Positions 1 to 8,007 of a stretch of 50,984 bases of DNA are shown piece after piece. Position 1 is the stretch's first letter. Every line of letters starts with the position of its first letter. The position numbers were made by a program, and so were the translations under genes. The stretch is from Paenibacillus marchantiophytorum. Lineage in GTDB: Bacteria > Bacillota > Bacilli > Paenibacillales > NBRC-103111. The DNA is taken from NCBI RefSeq assembly GCF_014640555.1, contig NZ_BMHE01000008.1:179158-230141 (forward strand). Direction: 5' to 3'. Under the pieces are notes generated by a model that had not been told where the DNA came from, did no database searches, and saw nothing but the letters and a program-made list of their open reading frames with translations.

Positions 1-423
1 AGGCAAATGCTTCCTGCGATCCACCAAATCGACGGCTTCCAAAGCTTTCAAAGCAAGTGGCTCTCGTTCTTTCCGCGTCATCCCCCGATAAATTAAAGGC
101 AACTCCACGTTCTCATATGCACTTAATCGGGGTAGTAAATTAAAGTTTTGAAACACGAATCCAATTTTCCGATTCCGTATCTCGGCCAGCTGCCAATCCT
201 TCATCTGGTTAATCGCTTTGCCGTCAAGAACGTACGATCCCGTGTCAGACATATCCAAACACCCTATAATGTTCATCAGTGTCGACTTCCCCGAACCTGA
301 TGGCCCCATAATCGCGACAAATTCTCCTTGTTCAATTACTAATGACACATCATCCAACGCGCGGATCGTTTCCCCACCCATCACATATTGCTTACAGACA
401 TGATCAATTTGAATTAGGCTCAT
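1..423 (-). CDS. ABC transporter ATP-binding protein, MacB/LolD type (3' part cut by window edge)
   Basis: ATPase subunit of an ABC exporter, expected to work at the cytoplasmic face with a MacB/FtsX-like permease outside the window. The visible N-terminal 141 residues hold Walker A (GPSGSGKS, residues 40-47) and a Q-loop region (VFQNFNLLPRLSAYENV). The signature motif and Walker B lie beyond the edge. I chose the ATG at 423 because GGAGG sits 9 nt upstream; the ATG at 438 overlaps that ribosome binding site. The gene lies outside the cassette array, beside sigK, and looks like normal chromosome. Family assignment is firm; the substrate is unknown. Confidence 0.9.
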   Translation of the reverse strand, partial: MSLIQIDHVCKQYVMGGETIRALDDVSLVIEQGEFVAIMGPSGSGKSTLMNIIGCLDMSDTGSYVLDGKAINQMKDWQLAEIRNRKIGFVFQNFNLLPRLSAYENVELPLIYRGMTRKEREPLALKALEAVDLVDRRKHLP

Positions 424-518
424 ATCCTTCGCCTCCATTCTGCGATCCCAAGATCCCTAACAATGAAGAATGCGACTATACGAAACGTGTTGAAAATGAT
501 AATCCTAACCTAGCAGTC

Positions 519-1043
519 TTAACGTTTGGCCTTATAAAATTCATGATATAGCTTCATCAAGGCCCGCTTCTCAATCCGCGACACATACGAACGCGAAATC
601 CCCAGCTCCTTCGCGATCTCCCGCTGCGTCCGTTCTTCGCCGCCAAGCTCCAAACCAAACCGACCGACAACAACTTCCTTCTCGCGGTCATCCAAAATCT
701 CTAAATTTTTATATATCTTCGACTTCTCAATCTTTAACTGTACCGCATCCACCACATCGTCAGCCTCGCTCCCGAGGATGTCGATGAGCGTAATCTCGTT
801 CCCCTCTTTGTCTGTTCCGATCGGGTCGTGCAAGGATACGTCTTTACGTGTTTTCTTCAAGGAGCGCAGATGCATCAAGATCTCATTTTCGATGCAACGT
901 GCAGCAAAAGTCGCCAGCTTCGTGCCCTTATTCGGTGAAAAAGATTCGATAGCTTTAATCAGACCAATCGTGCCGATGGAGATCAAATCTTCCAAATCTT
1001 CACCTGTGTTGTCGAATTTTTTGAGGTTATGGACACGAAGCAA
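519..1043 (-). CDS. sigK: RNA polymerase sigma-K, C-terminal part only
   Basis: Late mother-cell sporulation sigma factor. The 174 residues match sigma-K from [17 protein letters not shown] onward: the rest of region 2, then region 4 with the [24 protein letters not shown] full sigma-K has about 235-240 residues, so roughly the first 65-70 are missing. Homology stops near position 1040. Upstream of it the frame reads an unrelated stretch ([12 protein letters not shown]) and meets TAA near 1091, where the first array repeat begins. The TTG at 1043 is only the first possible start. In other spore formers sigK is split by a skin-type element removed in the mother cell. Whether the N-terminal half lies beyond the array is inference. 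Confidence 0.88.
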   Translation of the reverse strand: MLRVHNLKKFDNTGEDLEDLISIGTIGLIKAIESFSPNKGTKLATFAARCIENEILMHLRSLKKTRKDVSLHDPIGTDKEGNEITLIDILGSEADDVVDAVQLKIEKSKIYKNLEILDDREKEVVVGRFGLELGGEERTQREIAKELGISRSYVSRIEKRALMKLYHEFYKAKR

Positions 1044-1090
1044 CGTAAATTTCTTCAGATAATAAAATGTTAGACTGATTCTCCATATTT

Positions 1091-1160
1091 AAAAACGGCA
1101 GCCATGGACTAAAAAATGAAGTCTAGACTGCCGCTTGTATTAAACTATTGTTTCCGTTAG
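1091..1160 (-). repeat. attC-like site 1 (array end, beside sigK)
   Basis: Hairpin CGGCAG (1096-1101)/CTGCCG (1128-1133), then AAACTATTGTTTCCGTTAG with core CGTTAG at 1155-1160. The left core CTGCCCGTTA is absent. This is the gene-distal end of the array. The stem resembles site 32 (CGGCAGCC.TGGAC). Confidence 0.7.
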
Positions 1161-1291
1161 AGCTCAACGAGTTAGTCATTCTTAAATTTAGAACGATGCT
1201 ACTCATTAATTGAGAAGGCAACCGACCAATTTACGTCAGTAGCAATTTCATATATAAGATATAGGTTCTCATGATTACGGAAACGTGGTAA

Positions 1292-1759
1292 TTATATCGC
1301 TTTCTTCATTACTACAGTCTTTACTGGGAAACCATTTGGATTATCTACTACTTCTTCTTTTGTAACAATAAATCCAACTGATTTATATAACTGTATGTTT
1401 TGTGGCATAGACATCCGAACCCTGCATGTAATCTCTGATTTTCCATGCTTTTCAGCGTATTCTTCGAGCCAATTTATTATTGATTTAGCAATGCCTATCC
1501 CTCTTGCTTCAGGAGAGACGGAAAGACGTGAGAAATAAAGTGATTTCTCCTCAGTTTTAAATCTAACAGAACCCAAAGGAATCTCATCACTAAAATAAAG
1601 CAACGCTTTTTCAGTTCCATTTTTTAATGACTCTTCAATTGAAACAATCGTCTCATTAAGAGCACTTGAAGGAACATCAATATTTCTAAATTCCTCGAAC
1701 GCAAGTAACATAATTTTATGGACCAAATAAGCATCTTTCTCTTCCGCCAGTCGAATCAT
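1292..1759 (-). CDS. GNAT family N-acetyltransferase
   Basis: Predicted acetyl-CoA-dependent N-acetyltransferase of 155 residues with unknown acceptor. Motif A is visible as LSVSPEARGIGIAKSII (about residues 80-96), with the R-x-x-G-x-G/A acetyl-CoA loop (RGIGIA), followed by the C-terminal LYKSVGF segment. The start is supported by GGAGG 6 nt upstream of the ATG. It stands alone between attC-like sites 1 and 2. GNATs are the most common cargo of this array and of integron cassettes in general. Soluble, cytoplasmic. Confidence 0.87.
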   Translation of the reverse strand: MIRLAEEKDAYLVHKIMLLAFEEFRNIDVPSSALNETIVSIEESLKNGTEKALLYFSDEIPLGSVRFKTEEKSLYFSRLSVSPEARGIGIAKSIINWLEEYAEKHGKSEITCRVRMSMPQNIQLYKSVGFIVTKEEVVDNPNGFPVKTVVMKKAI

Positions 1760-1837
1760 CGGTTATCCTCCAAAAAATATTATTTCATAATTATTCCATT
1801 TCCAATTCTGGAATTCCTCCATGGTTACTTCAGTATT

Positions 1838-1909
1838 CTGCCCGTTACTTGAACGAACAAAAAATAGGAGCCCCGCGAGGCAAGCTCCTTCACTATCGGT
1901 TTGCGTTAG
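1838..1909 (-). repeat. attC-like site 2
   Basis: Complete copy: left core CTGCCCGTTACTTGAACG, hairpin AGGAGC/GCTCCT, right arm TTCACTATCGGTTTGCGTTAG. It shows the full two-core structure. Confidence 0.82.
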
Positions 1910-2002
1910 CGGAATAAGCTACTCATATTACCTTTTACCCTAGCCAAGCCTCTTTTGGTGATGTCAGTAAATAATACTTCCAAATTATTCCCCAGTAATT
2001 TG

Positions 2003-2160
2003 GAGGCCACTGAAAAAGTCCGTTTTTTTAAAGAAAATAAAATATCAGAAAAAAACGAGCCTCCAGAATCGCTTCTAAGGCTCGTTTCGTATTTAGGGAG
2101 ACATTTTTGATCCCCCTAATTTCTTAGTTTTTTCAAAAACATTGGTTTTTCAGTGGCCTC
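2003..2160. mobile_element. MITE-like element, 158 bp
   Basis: Non-coding element with perfect 15-bp terminal inverted repeats GAGGCCACTGAAAAA, flanked by a 9-bp direct duplication AGTAATTTG (1994-2002 and 2161-2169). The interior holds a second hairpin (AAACGAGCCT/AGGCTCGTTT). Size, repeats and duplication show a recent insertion that must be mobilised by a transposase encoded elsewhere. It lies in the tail of the unit holding the 43-residue SH3-like ORF. Confidence 0.88.
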
Positions 2161-2192
2161 AGTAATTTGACATCCTCTTTTTGTTTTATTCA

Positions 2193-2324
2193 TTACTGTA
2201 ACGGTTTTTCTGGCACCCACACGATGCCGCTGTAAGTTGAAATATGATACCAATTGCCCCCTTGTGGGGAAACCCCACTTTGCAAAAGACATGGCATCTT
2301 GATCTTTAAGTTATGCTTTAACAT
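2193..2324 (-). CDS. 43-residue SH3-like fragment
   Basis: A short ORF with a good ribosome binding site (GGAGGAAAGAT before ATG). Its second half, GNWYHISTYSGIVWVPEKP, resembles the last strand of a bacterial SH3 domain. It also resembles the segment TWYHVHSSKGTGWINKGY of the large SH3 pseudogene next door (about 3500). It may be the remnant of a duplicated copy of that gene or a genuine mini-protein. There is no signal peptide. The ORF sits between site 3 and the MITE. Confidence 0.5.
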   Translation of the reverse strand: MLKHNLKIKMPCLLQSGVSPQGGNWYHISTYSGIVWVPEKPLQ

Positions 2325-2341
2325 ATCTTTCCTCCGGTAAT

Positions 2342-2419
2342 CTGCAATTTAGCTCAACAAGGCCGCCGTTGCGCCGGCAGCCTCATCCTGTTTGTTTATT
2401 AAAATCTCGTTCCTGTTAA
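2342..2419 (-). repeat. attC-like site 3 (degenerate cores)
   Basis: CTGCAATTTAGCTCAAC as the left core, hairpin GGCCGCC/GCCGGCAGCC, and a right arm ending TCGTTCCTGTTAACTAA. It is clearly related but both cores are mutated. Confidence 0.6.
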
Positions 2420-2468
2420 CTAATCAACTTATCCATGGCGTAGAGCTGAGCAAGTAAGCTACGCCCCA

Positions 2469-4472
2469 TCACTCTTCTTTCACCGAGATCGTCTGCTTCC
2501 AAACGATCCGCTCACCGACACTCACAACCACGTCCACCTGGTGCTGACCAGGCGGTAGTGGACGTGATGCGGTCAGCCGAAACAGCGACGTTACCGCATC
2601 CGGACCGCGGTTCGACCCGGATACGACGGCATCCTCGAGCGATATGAGGCTGTCTCCTCCGTGGTCGCCATCGACCTCGAGCGACATCAGCATCGGGATG
2701 CGCCCGGCCGCTTTTTCCGACGGGCTAAGCCATTCGTACAAGAACGCCTGCAGGTTAATGTGCCCGCCGCTTATGGGGTCCGAGAGCGTCCCCAGCTCCA
2801 CCTTATAGTCTTTCTCATACAAATAGAAAATGTTCGCATTGTCCGGTACGGTTTGCTCGAGTCCGAACAATGTGCGCGCATCGCGCAAGCTGACGTACCA
2901 GTCGTTGTCTGTATGCCGAGGGAAGTCCTTCAATTGGGCGATGCGCTGTATGGAGCCGTGCCAATACACCGTGGCGGTGCGAAAGCCGACTCCAGCATGA
3001 ACGAATAGTCTCCCTGACTGTAGGTGACGGCATCTGCATAAGGCACCTTAACCGCTTCAAAACGAAGCTCATTTGCAAGCAGGCCAGCTTCCAAATAATG
3101 TGTTCCATCTTCGGTATACCCGATCTTCTTTTCATTAAAGACCTTCAGTTTGCCTTCAATGTCCTTCACTATGCCAACTCCGAGTATAGTGCCGGGCAAA
3201 ACCTGAATGGCCGTATTCGCGTCCTCATCCCATATTCGTAATTGCTCGCCATATGAAGGCGAGATCCAGCCCGTGCGACCATCAACACTTACCCTCAGCC
3301 ATTTGATTCCACTTGGATCATCCCATGCCTCCGCCGCTTCCACTGTCTGCTGTCGCAGTAGCAGTGTAGAGCCAGTAAACGGCACGCCAGGATAACGCTC
3401 TAGCTCGTACTGATCCTTCAGAGCTACCTTCCAATGTACGGGCACCGCCGACTCAGGTTCGGCATACCCCTTGTTGATCCACCCCGTCCCTTTTGAACTG
3501 TGCACATGGTACCATGTCCCTGCAGGCCAGTTTGAATAGTATCCGAAGCCTACCCACAGCGGCTCCTCTATTTTTTCGAAAGTCGTGACTTCCTCGTCTT
3601 TCAGCAAGGCAAGCTCCTACAATTTCTCATCCCAAATGTCAGCGATGAGCGGAGTCTCACTTGTCAACCGCACCGTCTCGCCTTTCGAGATCATCTCTAT
3701 GCCTTTGTCGCGAGTCCATACCTGACCGCCGTCAGTTTGGATTTCGTAACCCCGGTCGTACACCGTCGAATACTCGCCGATGACGGTGTAGTCACCCTTA
3801 AGAGCAACCGCTTTGGTGTCGTCAGGAGAGTAGACCCCCAGCAAGCCGGTAGTATCGCGTTTTGCGTACTGCCCGTTATAATGTATTTTCCGTTGCACCT
3901 TCTGTACCGAACCCAATTCGATTGATCGGAATATGCGCCCATAGATCGCCGAGCCATGTCGTATGAATTTGAATCCAGGCCTTGCTCTTCGGATCGTTCG
4001 TGTAAAACCACTGTTTCTCCGCACCTACGACCTGAACTGCTTGCGGAGAGAGTGTTGCTACCGAGCCGCCGTCTTCGCTTTGGCTCTCATACAGCGGCGT
4101 CTCCTCCAGAAGCGTGACGCTCTCAGGCGGAGCGATGTCGATGTCCCACGGTTTCGGGATAATCCAGCGTGGTCCGAACATCGTCTCGATTTGCCACGTG
4201 GTTCCGCTGACCGACCACGAGGGCTCAGTCTTCAGCACTTTGACCATCTGCGGTGCGAATACTCCCTCCGGTTTGTCGTCCGACCGATTGGGGGGACTAG
4301 CATAATAGGGCGTATCGGATAGCAGCTCAATCTCCGCTGGAATGCGAAGTCCGTCCGGAGCGTAAGGGCCGCCGAGCAATGCCTCGGCATGTACTCTCGG
4401 TATTCCGCAGGTAAAGCTGACACCGGCGATCAGCATCGCTGTGGCAATGACAAGCATTGAATTTCTAATCAT
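2469..4472 (-). pseudogene. Exported multi-SH3-domain protein, broken in at least three places
   Basis: One long reading frame of about 665 codons is split by two frameshifts (near 3905-3925 and 2970-2990) and an in-frame TAG at 3617-3619. Reassembled, it starts with a signal peptide (MIRNSMLVIATAMLIAGVSF), followed by repeated SH3b-like segments (for example WSVSGTTWQIE, WYHVHSSKGTGWI, KWLRVSVDGRTGWISPSYG) and a C-terminal beta-domain. It was probably secreted or cell-wall bound. The ATG at 4472 has AGGATGG about 8 nt upstream; the ATG at 4484 does not fit as well. The G+C-rich codon use differs from neighbouring units. Sequencing error could explain one lesion but hardly all three. Confidence 0.75.
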
Positions 4473-4652
4473 TGAGATTTCCATCCTCGCTTCATGATTT
4501 TTCCAATAAATAGACTTCGGGAACCGACCAACTCCTAAATGTTTATCTAAAATAATGCCAATTAACTTTCATTTCTCTTCTCTAAACGTTTCTCGATCAA
4601 AACACACGAAAAATTATCGCCTAAAATTTGGAATATAGTATTAGACGTTATT

Positions 4653-4740
4653 CTGTTACAAAAGTTTCAATAACAACTTAAAAGGAACAGTTACCAATCG
4701 GCAAACTACTCCTTTTTGTTAAAACTATTGTACTCGTTAG
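4653..4740 (-). repeat. attC-like site 4
   Basis: Left core eroded (CTGTTACAAAAG), stem AAAGGAACAGTT/AAACTACTCCTTTT, right arm GTTAAAACTATTGTACTCGTTAG. The right core CGTTAG lies at 4735-4740, just after the chorismate mutase stop. Confidence 0.65.
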
Positions 4741-4745
4741 CGCAA

Positions 4746-5027
4746 TCATCTTTCCATTGTTAATAACTCTTGATGCCGAGAAATTACCATATCTATAATA
4801 CGTCTATATATTTCAGATGAGTAATCAGGATTTAAACCATTCTGATTCGAAAGCTGAATGATCCTCTGAAACTGTTGAGATTCACGGTTAGTATCTTAGG
4901 CATTTAGATGATTCTTCGATTTATATATTCCAACTTCTTCTGTATATTTAAACCTTTGAGCTAATAAAGTAATTATTTTTTGGTCAATTTCGTCAATGTT
5001 CTTCCTCAGTTCATCTAGCTGTGTCAT
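4746..5027 (-). pseudogene. Chorismate mutase (AroQ type), in-frame stop
   Basis: The 93-codon frame reads as a stand-alone AroQ chorismate mutase, which converts chorismate to prephenate. LDELRKNIDEIDQKIITLLAQRF forms helix 1, GIYKSKN precedes the loop, and NGLNPDYSSEIYRRIIDM forms the last helix. A TAA at 4896-4898 interrupts it at codon 44, just before the residues (DTNRESQ) that help form the active site. The start is backed by GGAGG 9 nt upstream. Unless the stop is read through, no active enzyme is made. It is a single-gene unit between sites 4 and 5. Confidence 0.78.
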
Positions 5028-5091
5028 AAAATGCACCTCCCTTTACAGAAAACTCTGTAATACAATTTATTCCATGCTAAATTGCCTTATC

Positions 5092-5164
5092 CTGCCCGTT
5101 ACATCAAAAAACACAAATAAGGATCTGACGTGAAGCAGATCCTTAACTATCGTTCTTTCGTTAG
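5092..5164 (-). repeat. attC-like site 5
   Basis: Complete copy: CTGCCCGTTACATC, hairpin AAGGATCTG/CAGATCCTT, right arm AACTATCGTTCTTTCGTTAG. The TAA stop of the GrpB pseudogene (5161-5163) lies inside the right core. Confidence 0.85.
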
Positions 5165-5652
5165 CTTAACAACTGATTCCTTCTGCGTTCTCCCCAAGTT
5201 AATGCTTCTTCAACCAATTTATCTATTTTCTTTTCTTTCTCTTGTTGATATTCTTCATTTGGTAATGATTCTAATATTTTCAACTTTAGTTGACCGTATT
5301 TTTCAGCTTCTTGAGGATGTGCTAATAAGTATGCTTTAAAAAGTACATGATGTGTTCGTGGAAAATCCCCTTTTGTGAAATATCTCCTATTAGGTATTCC
5401 ATTTTCTCCTCTTACTCGCTAACCCGCTTTTATCATTTGTTCGTTATACAAATTCACTTGCTCGATATCTTTTACTATTATCAAAATGTCGATGATTGGT
5501 TTTGCATAAACAATTGATGGAACAGAGGTACTACCAACATGGTGTATTTCAAATATTTCTGCTTGAAAAATATCCGTTAAAGCTTTTGACTCAATCTCAT
5601 ATTGATGCTTCCATTCGTTTGTCCAAGGTGTAATTTCCCATTTTCTTTTCAT
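5161..5652 (-). pseudogene. GrpB/UPF0157 family protein, in-frame stop and internal deletion
   Basis: The reading frame matches the GrpB (UPF0157) nucleotidyltransferase-like family: EIHHVGSTSVPSIVYAKPIIDI, then ENGIPNRRYFTKGDFPRTHH and AYLLAHPQEAEKYG. A TAG replaces the tyrosine codon that usually follows KAG near residue 78 (GGT TAG instead of GGT TAY). About 15 residues between the HH motif and the AYLLAHP segment are also missing. The terminal TAA lies inside the core of site 5. A second GrpB gene enters the window at its right edge. The family has no settled biochemical role. Confidence 0.8.
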
Positions 5653-5791
5653 GGTTTACTCCCTCCATAGGTCAACAATACCACTTAAATCTTTATGGCT
5701 ACAAGATTACCTTTTTATTTCGCATAACGGCCCGTTAGCAGAACGCAGCTGCCGAATCTACGCCGGCAGCCGCGTTTTAATTAATTATTGA

Positions 5792-7320
5792 CTCAACTTT
5801 CTCACTTTAAAATGCTCAATGAACCCTTGATCTAACAAGGAATTGTCACGAAAAAGAACAGAAAAACACCCATTCCTTTGGTAAAATTAAGATACCACTC
5901 TAAACCCACCAAGGAAGGATGTTTTCCATGTCTATCGTATCAAATCCCTCGGCTTCTGAACAGCAGTTAACTTCACAAGTAGATCAATTTTTCGTACAGC
6001 ACCGAATTAGCAAATTACTCAAGCAATCTAATTTTTTCAAAGAATGTGGATTTACATGCTTTGAACTCTTTAAATTCATCTTTCTGTTGGTCTTTGGCAA
6101 CAAGAATCTGTATCAAACTTTGAAAAAGGAAGATGACACAGCACGTCCAGGAAAAGATAGTCTCTACCGTTTTCTGAATTCAAGTCGGTTCAACTGGCGT
6201 AAATTCTTGCTGCGTTTAAGCTGTGGACTCATTCAAACCAAGTTAAGTCCCTTATCATCGGGCGAATGTGTGAAGGTACTTATTCTCGATGATTCGCTCT
6301 TTTCACGCGCACGTAGTAAAGCCGTTGAATTACTTGCTAACGTACATGACCATACAACTGGCAAGTTTGTTCGTGGATTTCGCATGCTGACCCTAGGCTG
6401 GTCAGATGGAAATACATTTGTTCCGCTTTGTTTTTCGCTGCTGAGCTCACATAAGCAAGAGAATCGCTATGTTGAAATGAGCACGGACAACGACAAACGA
6501 ACGGTTGGTTACAAACGCCGTGAAGAAAGTATGATGAAATCCTCGGTGGCTTTATTGGAGTTGTTAGAGCAGGCACTTGCTGCTGGCGTTCAGGCTTCCT
6601 ATTTACTTTTTGACAGTTGGTTCAGCTTTCCATCCACCATCATGAATGTTTTAAAGCAAGGCATTCACGTTATTTGTATGCTTAAAGCAATGCCCAAAGT
6701 GTTCTATACCTACAATGGAGCCAAATTCAACTTGAATGGGCTGTACAAAGAAGTGCGCAAAAAGCGAGGAAAGGCAAAGATATTAGCCTCCGTCGTCGTC
6801 ATTCTTGGAGTCGACGAGAGCGATCAAGAAGTCAACGCTAGGATCGTATTTGTTCGAGACCGAAATCGGTCGAAACAATGGCTAGCCCTGCTCTCCACCG
6901 ACATCAACCTGACTGATGAAGAAATAGTTCGCATCTACGGTAAACGCTGGGATATCGAGGTTTTCTTCAAGATGAACAAATCCTATTTGCGACTGGCTAA
7001 AGAATTTCAAGGGCGTTCCTACGATATGATGTTTGCTCATACGACCCTTGTTTTTACACGCTATCTTTTTCTTGCGATGGAAACCAGAGAGAACAAAGAT
7101 CAACGCACTTTAGGTCATTTATTCTATGTATGCTGTGACGAACTTGAGGATATCAAGCTAGCCACAACTTTAATGCTCTTAGTTGATTTGTTAAAACAAG
7201 CCATTCAAGAAGTTCTTTTGCTCACTGAAGAACAATTTCAGGAGATATTTGATAGGTTTACAGCCAGTTTGCCCAAGTTCTACAAGGGTTTATTAGGTAT
7301 TTCAGGGTGAGAAAGTTGAG
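5792..7320 (+). mobile_element. IS4-family insertion sequence, complete, 1529 bp
   Basis: Bounded by perfect 14-bp inverted repeats CTCAACTTTCTCAC (5792-5805) and GTGAGAAAGTTGAG (7307-7320), with a 7-bp target duplication TTATTGA (5785-5791 and 7321-7327). It is inserted inside the hairpin arm of site 6. The single transposase gene is intact, so the copy may be active. Confidence 0.92.
5928..7310 (+). CDS. IS4-family DDE transposase
   Basis: Catalyses cut-and-paste movement of its IS. The DDE triad is visible: D in KVLILDDSLF, D in YLLFDSWFSF, and E in the signature YGKRWDIEVFFKMNK, which fits the IS4 Y-(2)-R-(3)-E-(6)-K pattern. It has about 460 residues, normal for the family. I prefer the second ATG (5928), which lies 9 nt after AAGGAAGG; the ATG at 5919 overlaps that site. 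The stop codon lies within the right inverted repeat. It is on the plus strand, opposite to the cassettes. Confidence 0.92.
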   Translation: MSIVSNPSASEQQLTSQVDQFFVQHRISKLLKQSNFFKECGFTCFELFKFIFLLVFGNKNLYQTLKKEDDTARPGKDSLYRFLNSSRFNWRKFLLRLSCGLIQTKLSPLSSGECVKVLILDDSLFSRARSKAVELLANVHDHTTGKFVRGFRMLTLGWSDGNTFVPLCFSLLSSHKQENRYVEMSTDNDKRTVGYKRREESMMKSSVALLELLEQALAAGVQASYLLFDSWFSFPSTIMNVLKQGIHVICMLKAMPKVFYTYNGAKFNLNGLYKEVRKKRGKAKILASVVVILGVDESDQEVNARIVFVRDRNRSKQWLALLSTDINLTDEEIVRIYGKRWDIEVFFKMNKSYLRLAKEFQGRSYDMMFAHTTLVFTRYLFLAMETRENKDQRTLGHLFYVCCDELEDIKLATTLMLLVDLLKQAIQEVLLLTEEQFQEIFDRFTASLPKFYKGLLGISG

Positions 7321-7335
7321 TTATTGAGCTATCGT

Positions 7336-7857
7336 TCACCGTCCCCAATGTTCTCGAAGCAAGAAATAATATATCAACTGGTCTCTTAATTCTATTTCTC
7401 TTTCAAAATTTAGTTTTCGAAGTAAGTTTATTGATCTGTCATTTTCTTGCTCCACCGTAGCTTCAATTATATTCAAGCTCATCTCTTTGAAACCAAACTC
7501 TATTACAGGCTTCAATGCTTCTTGCATAATTCCTTTTCCCCAATATCCTCTTGCTAGATCAAACCCGATTTCAGCTCTAGGTTGTTCTCCCTGAAACCAG
7601 CAATGGAAGCCACAAGTTCCAATAAACTCAGCATCACTCTTGCTATAAATCCCCCAGCGACAACCCGAATCTTCTATGTGAAATCTTATGATTTCTTCAG
7701 CTTCGTTTCTATCTTTACATGGACTTATATCCATAAATCTTGTAACATTTTCATCTGAAAAGTGATTAAAGACGGATTCGATGTCGTCTAAAGTAAGAAT
7801 AGCCAGTTTCAACCTGTCTGTCTCAATATCAGGAAATATAAGATTTGAATTGGACAA
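7336..7857 (-). CDS. RimJ/RimL-like GNAT acetyltransferase
   Basis: Ribosomal-protein-type N-acetyltransferase fold: ETDRLKLAILTLDDIESVF opens the domain, followed by WGIYSKSDAEFIGTCGF, the acetyl-CoA loop RGYWGKGIMQEAL, and NDRSINLLRKLNFE. I propose the TTG at 7857, which lies 7 nt after GGAGGG. Longer starts (ATG 7872, or the frame up to 7941) run back toward site 7 and lack a ribosome binding site. The gene ends HWGR-TGA directly against the altered core (CCGTCCCC) of site 6. The acceptor substrate cannot be predicted. Confidence 0.83.
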   Translation of the reverse strand: MSNSNLIFPDIETDRLKLAILTLDDIESVFNHFSDENVTRFMDISPCKDRNEAEEIIRFHIEDSGCRWGIYSKSDAEFIGTCGFHCWFQGEQPRAEIGFDLARGYWGKGIMQEALKPVIEFGFKEMSLNIIEATVEQENDRSINLLRKLNFEREIELRDQLIYYFLLREHWGR

Positions 7858-7916
7858 TCTTTTGCCCTCCATTAAGTAAATTTTGTTATCTAAATAATAC
7901 CACATTTTGGAACTTA

Positions 7917-8001
7917 CCAGGCAATTTACTTCAACGGACAACGGCAGCCGATAGTATGCCGGCTGCCGTCGTGTTGTGATTGAACTATCGTTTTGCGTTA
8001 G
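7917..8001 (-). repeat. attC-like site 7
   Basis: Left core CCAGGCAATTTACTTCAACG, long stem CGGCAGCCG/CGGCTGCCG, right arm TTGAACTATCGTTTTGCGTTAG (core 7996-8001). Confidence 0.8.
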
Positions 8002-8007
8002 TTCAGG

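Larger units (their letters stand above)
5729..7342 (-). repeat. attC-like site 6, split by an IS4-family element
   Basis: The left part (5729-5791) has GGCCCGTTAGCAGAACG and the hairpin CGGCAGCCGCG. The right part (7321-7342) reads TTATTGAGCTATCGTTCACCG. The halves are separated by the 1529-bp IS and the joining TTATTGA is duplicated. The right core reads CCGTCCC instead of CCGTTAG. Confidence 0.78.

Noticed and set aside
4746..5652. Recoded stop codons (TAA in chorismate mutase, TAG in GrpB)
   Set aside because: No selenocysteine or pyrrolysine signals; other genes here use TAA and TAG as normal stops; nearby units are also decayed. Simple nonsense mutations are more likely.
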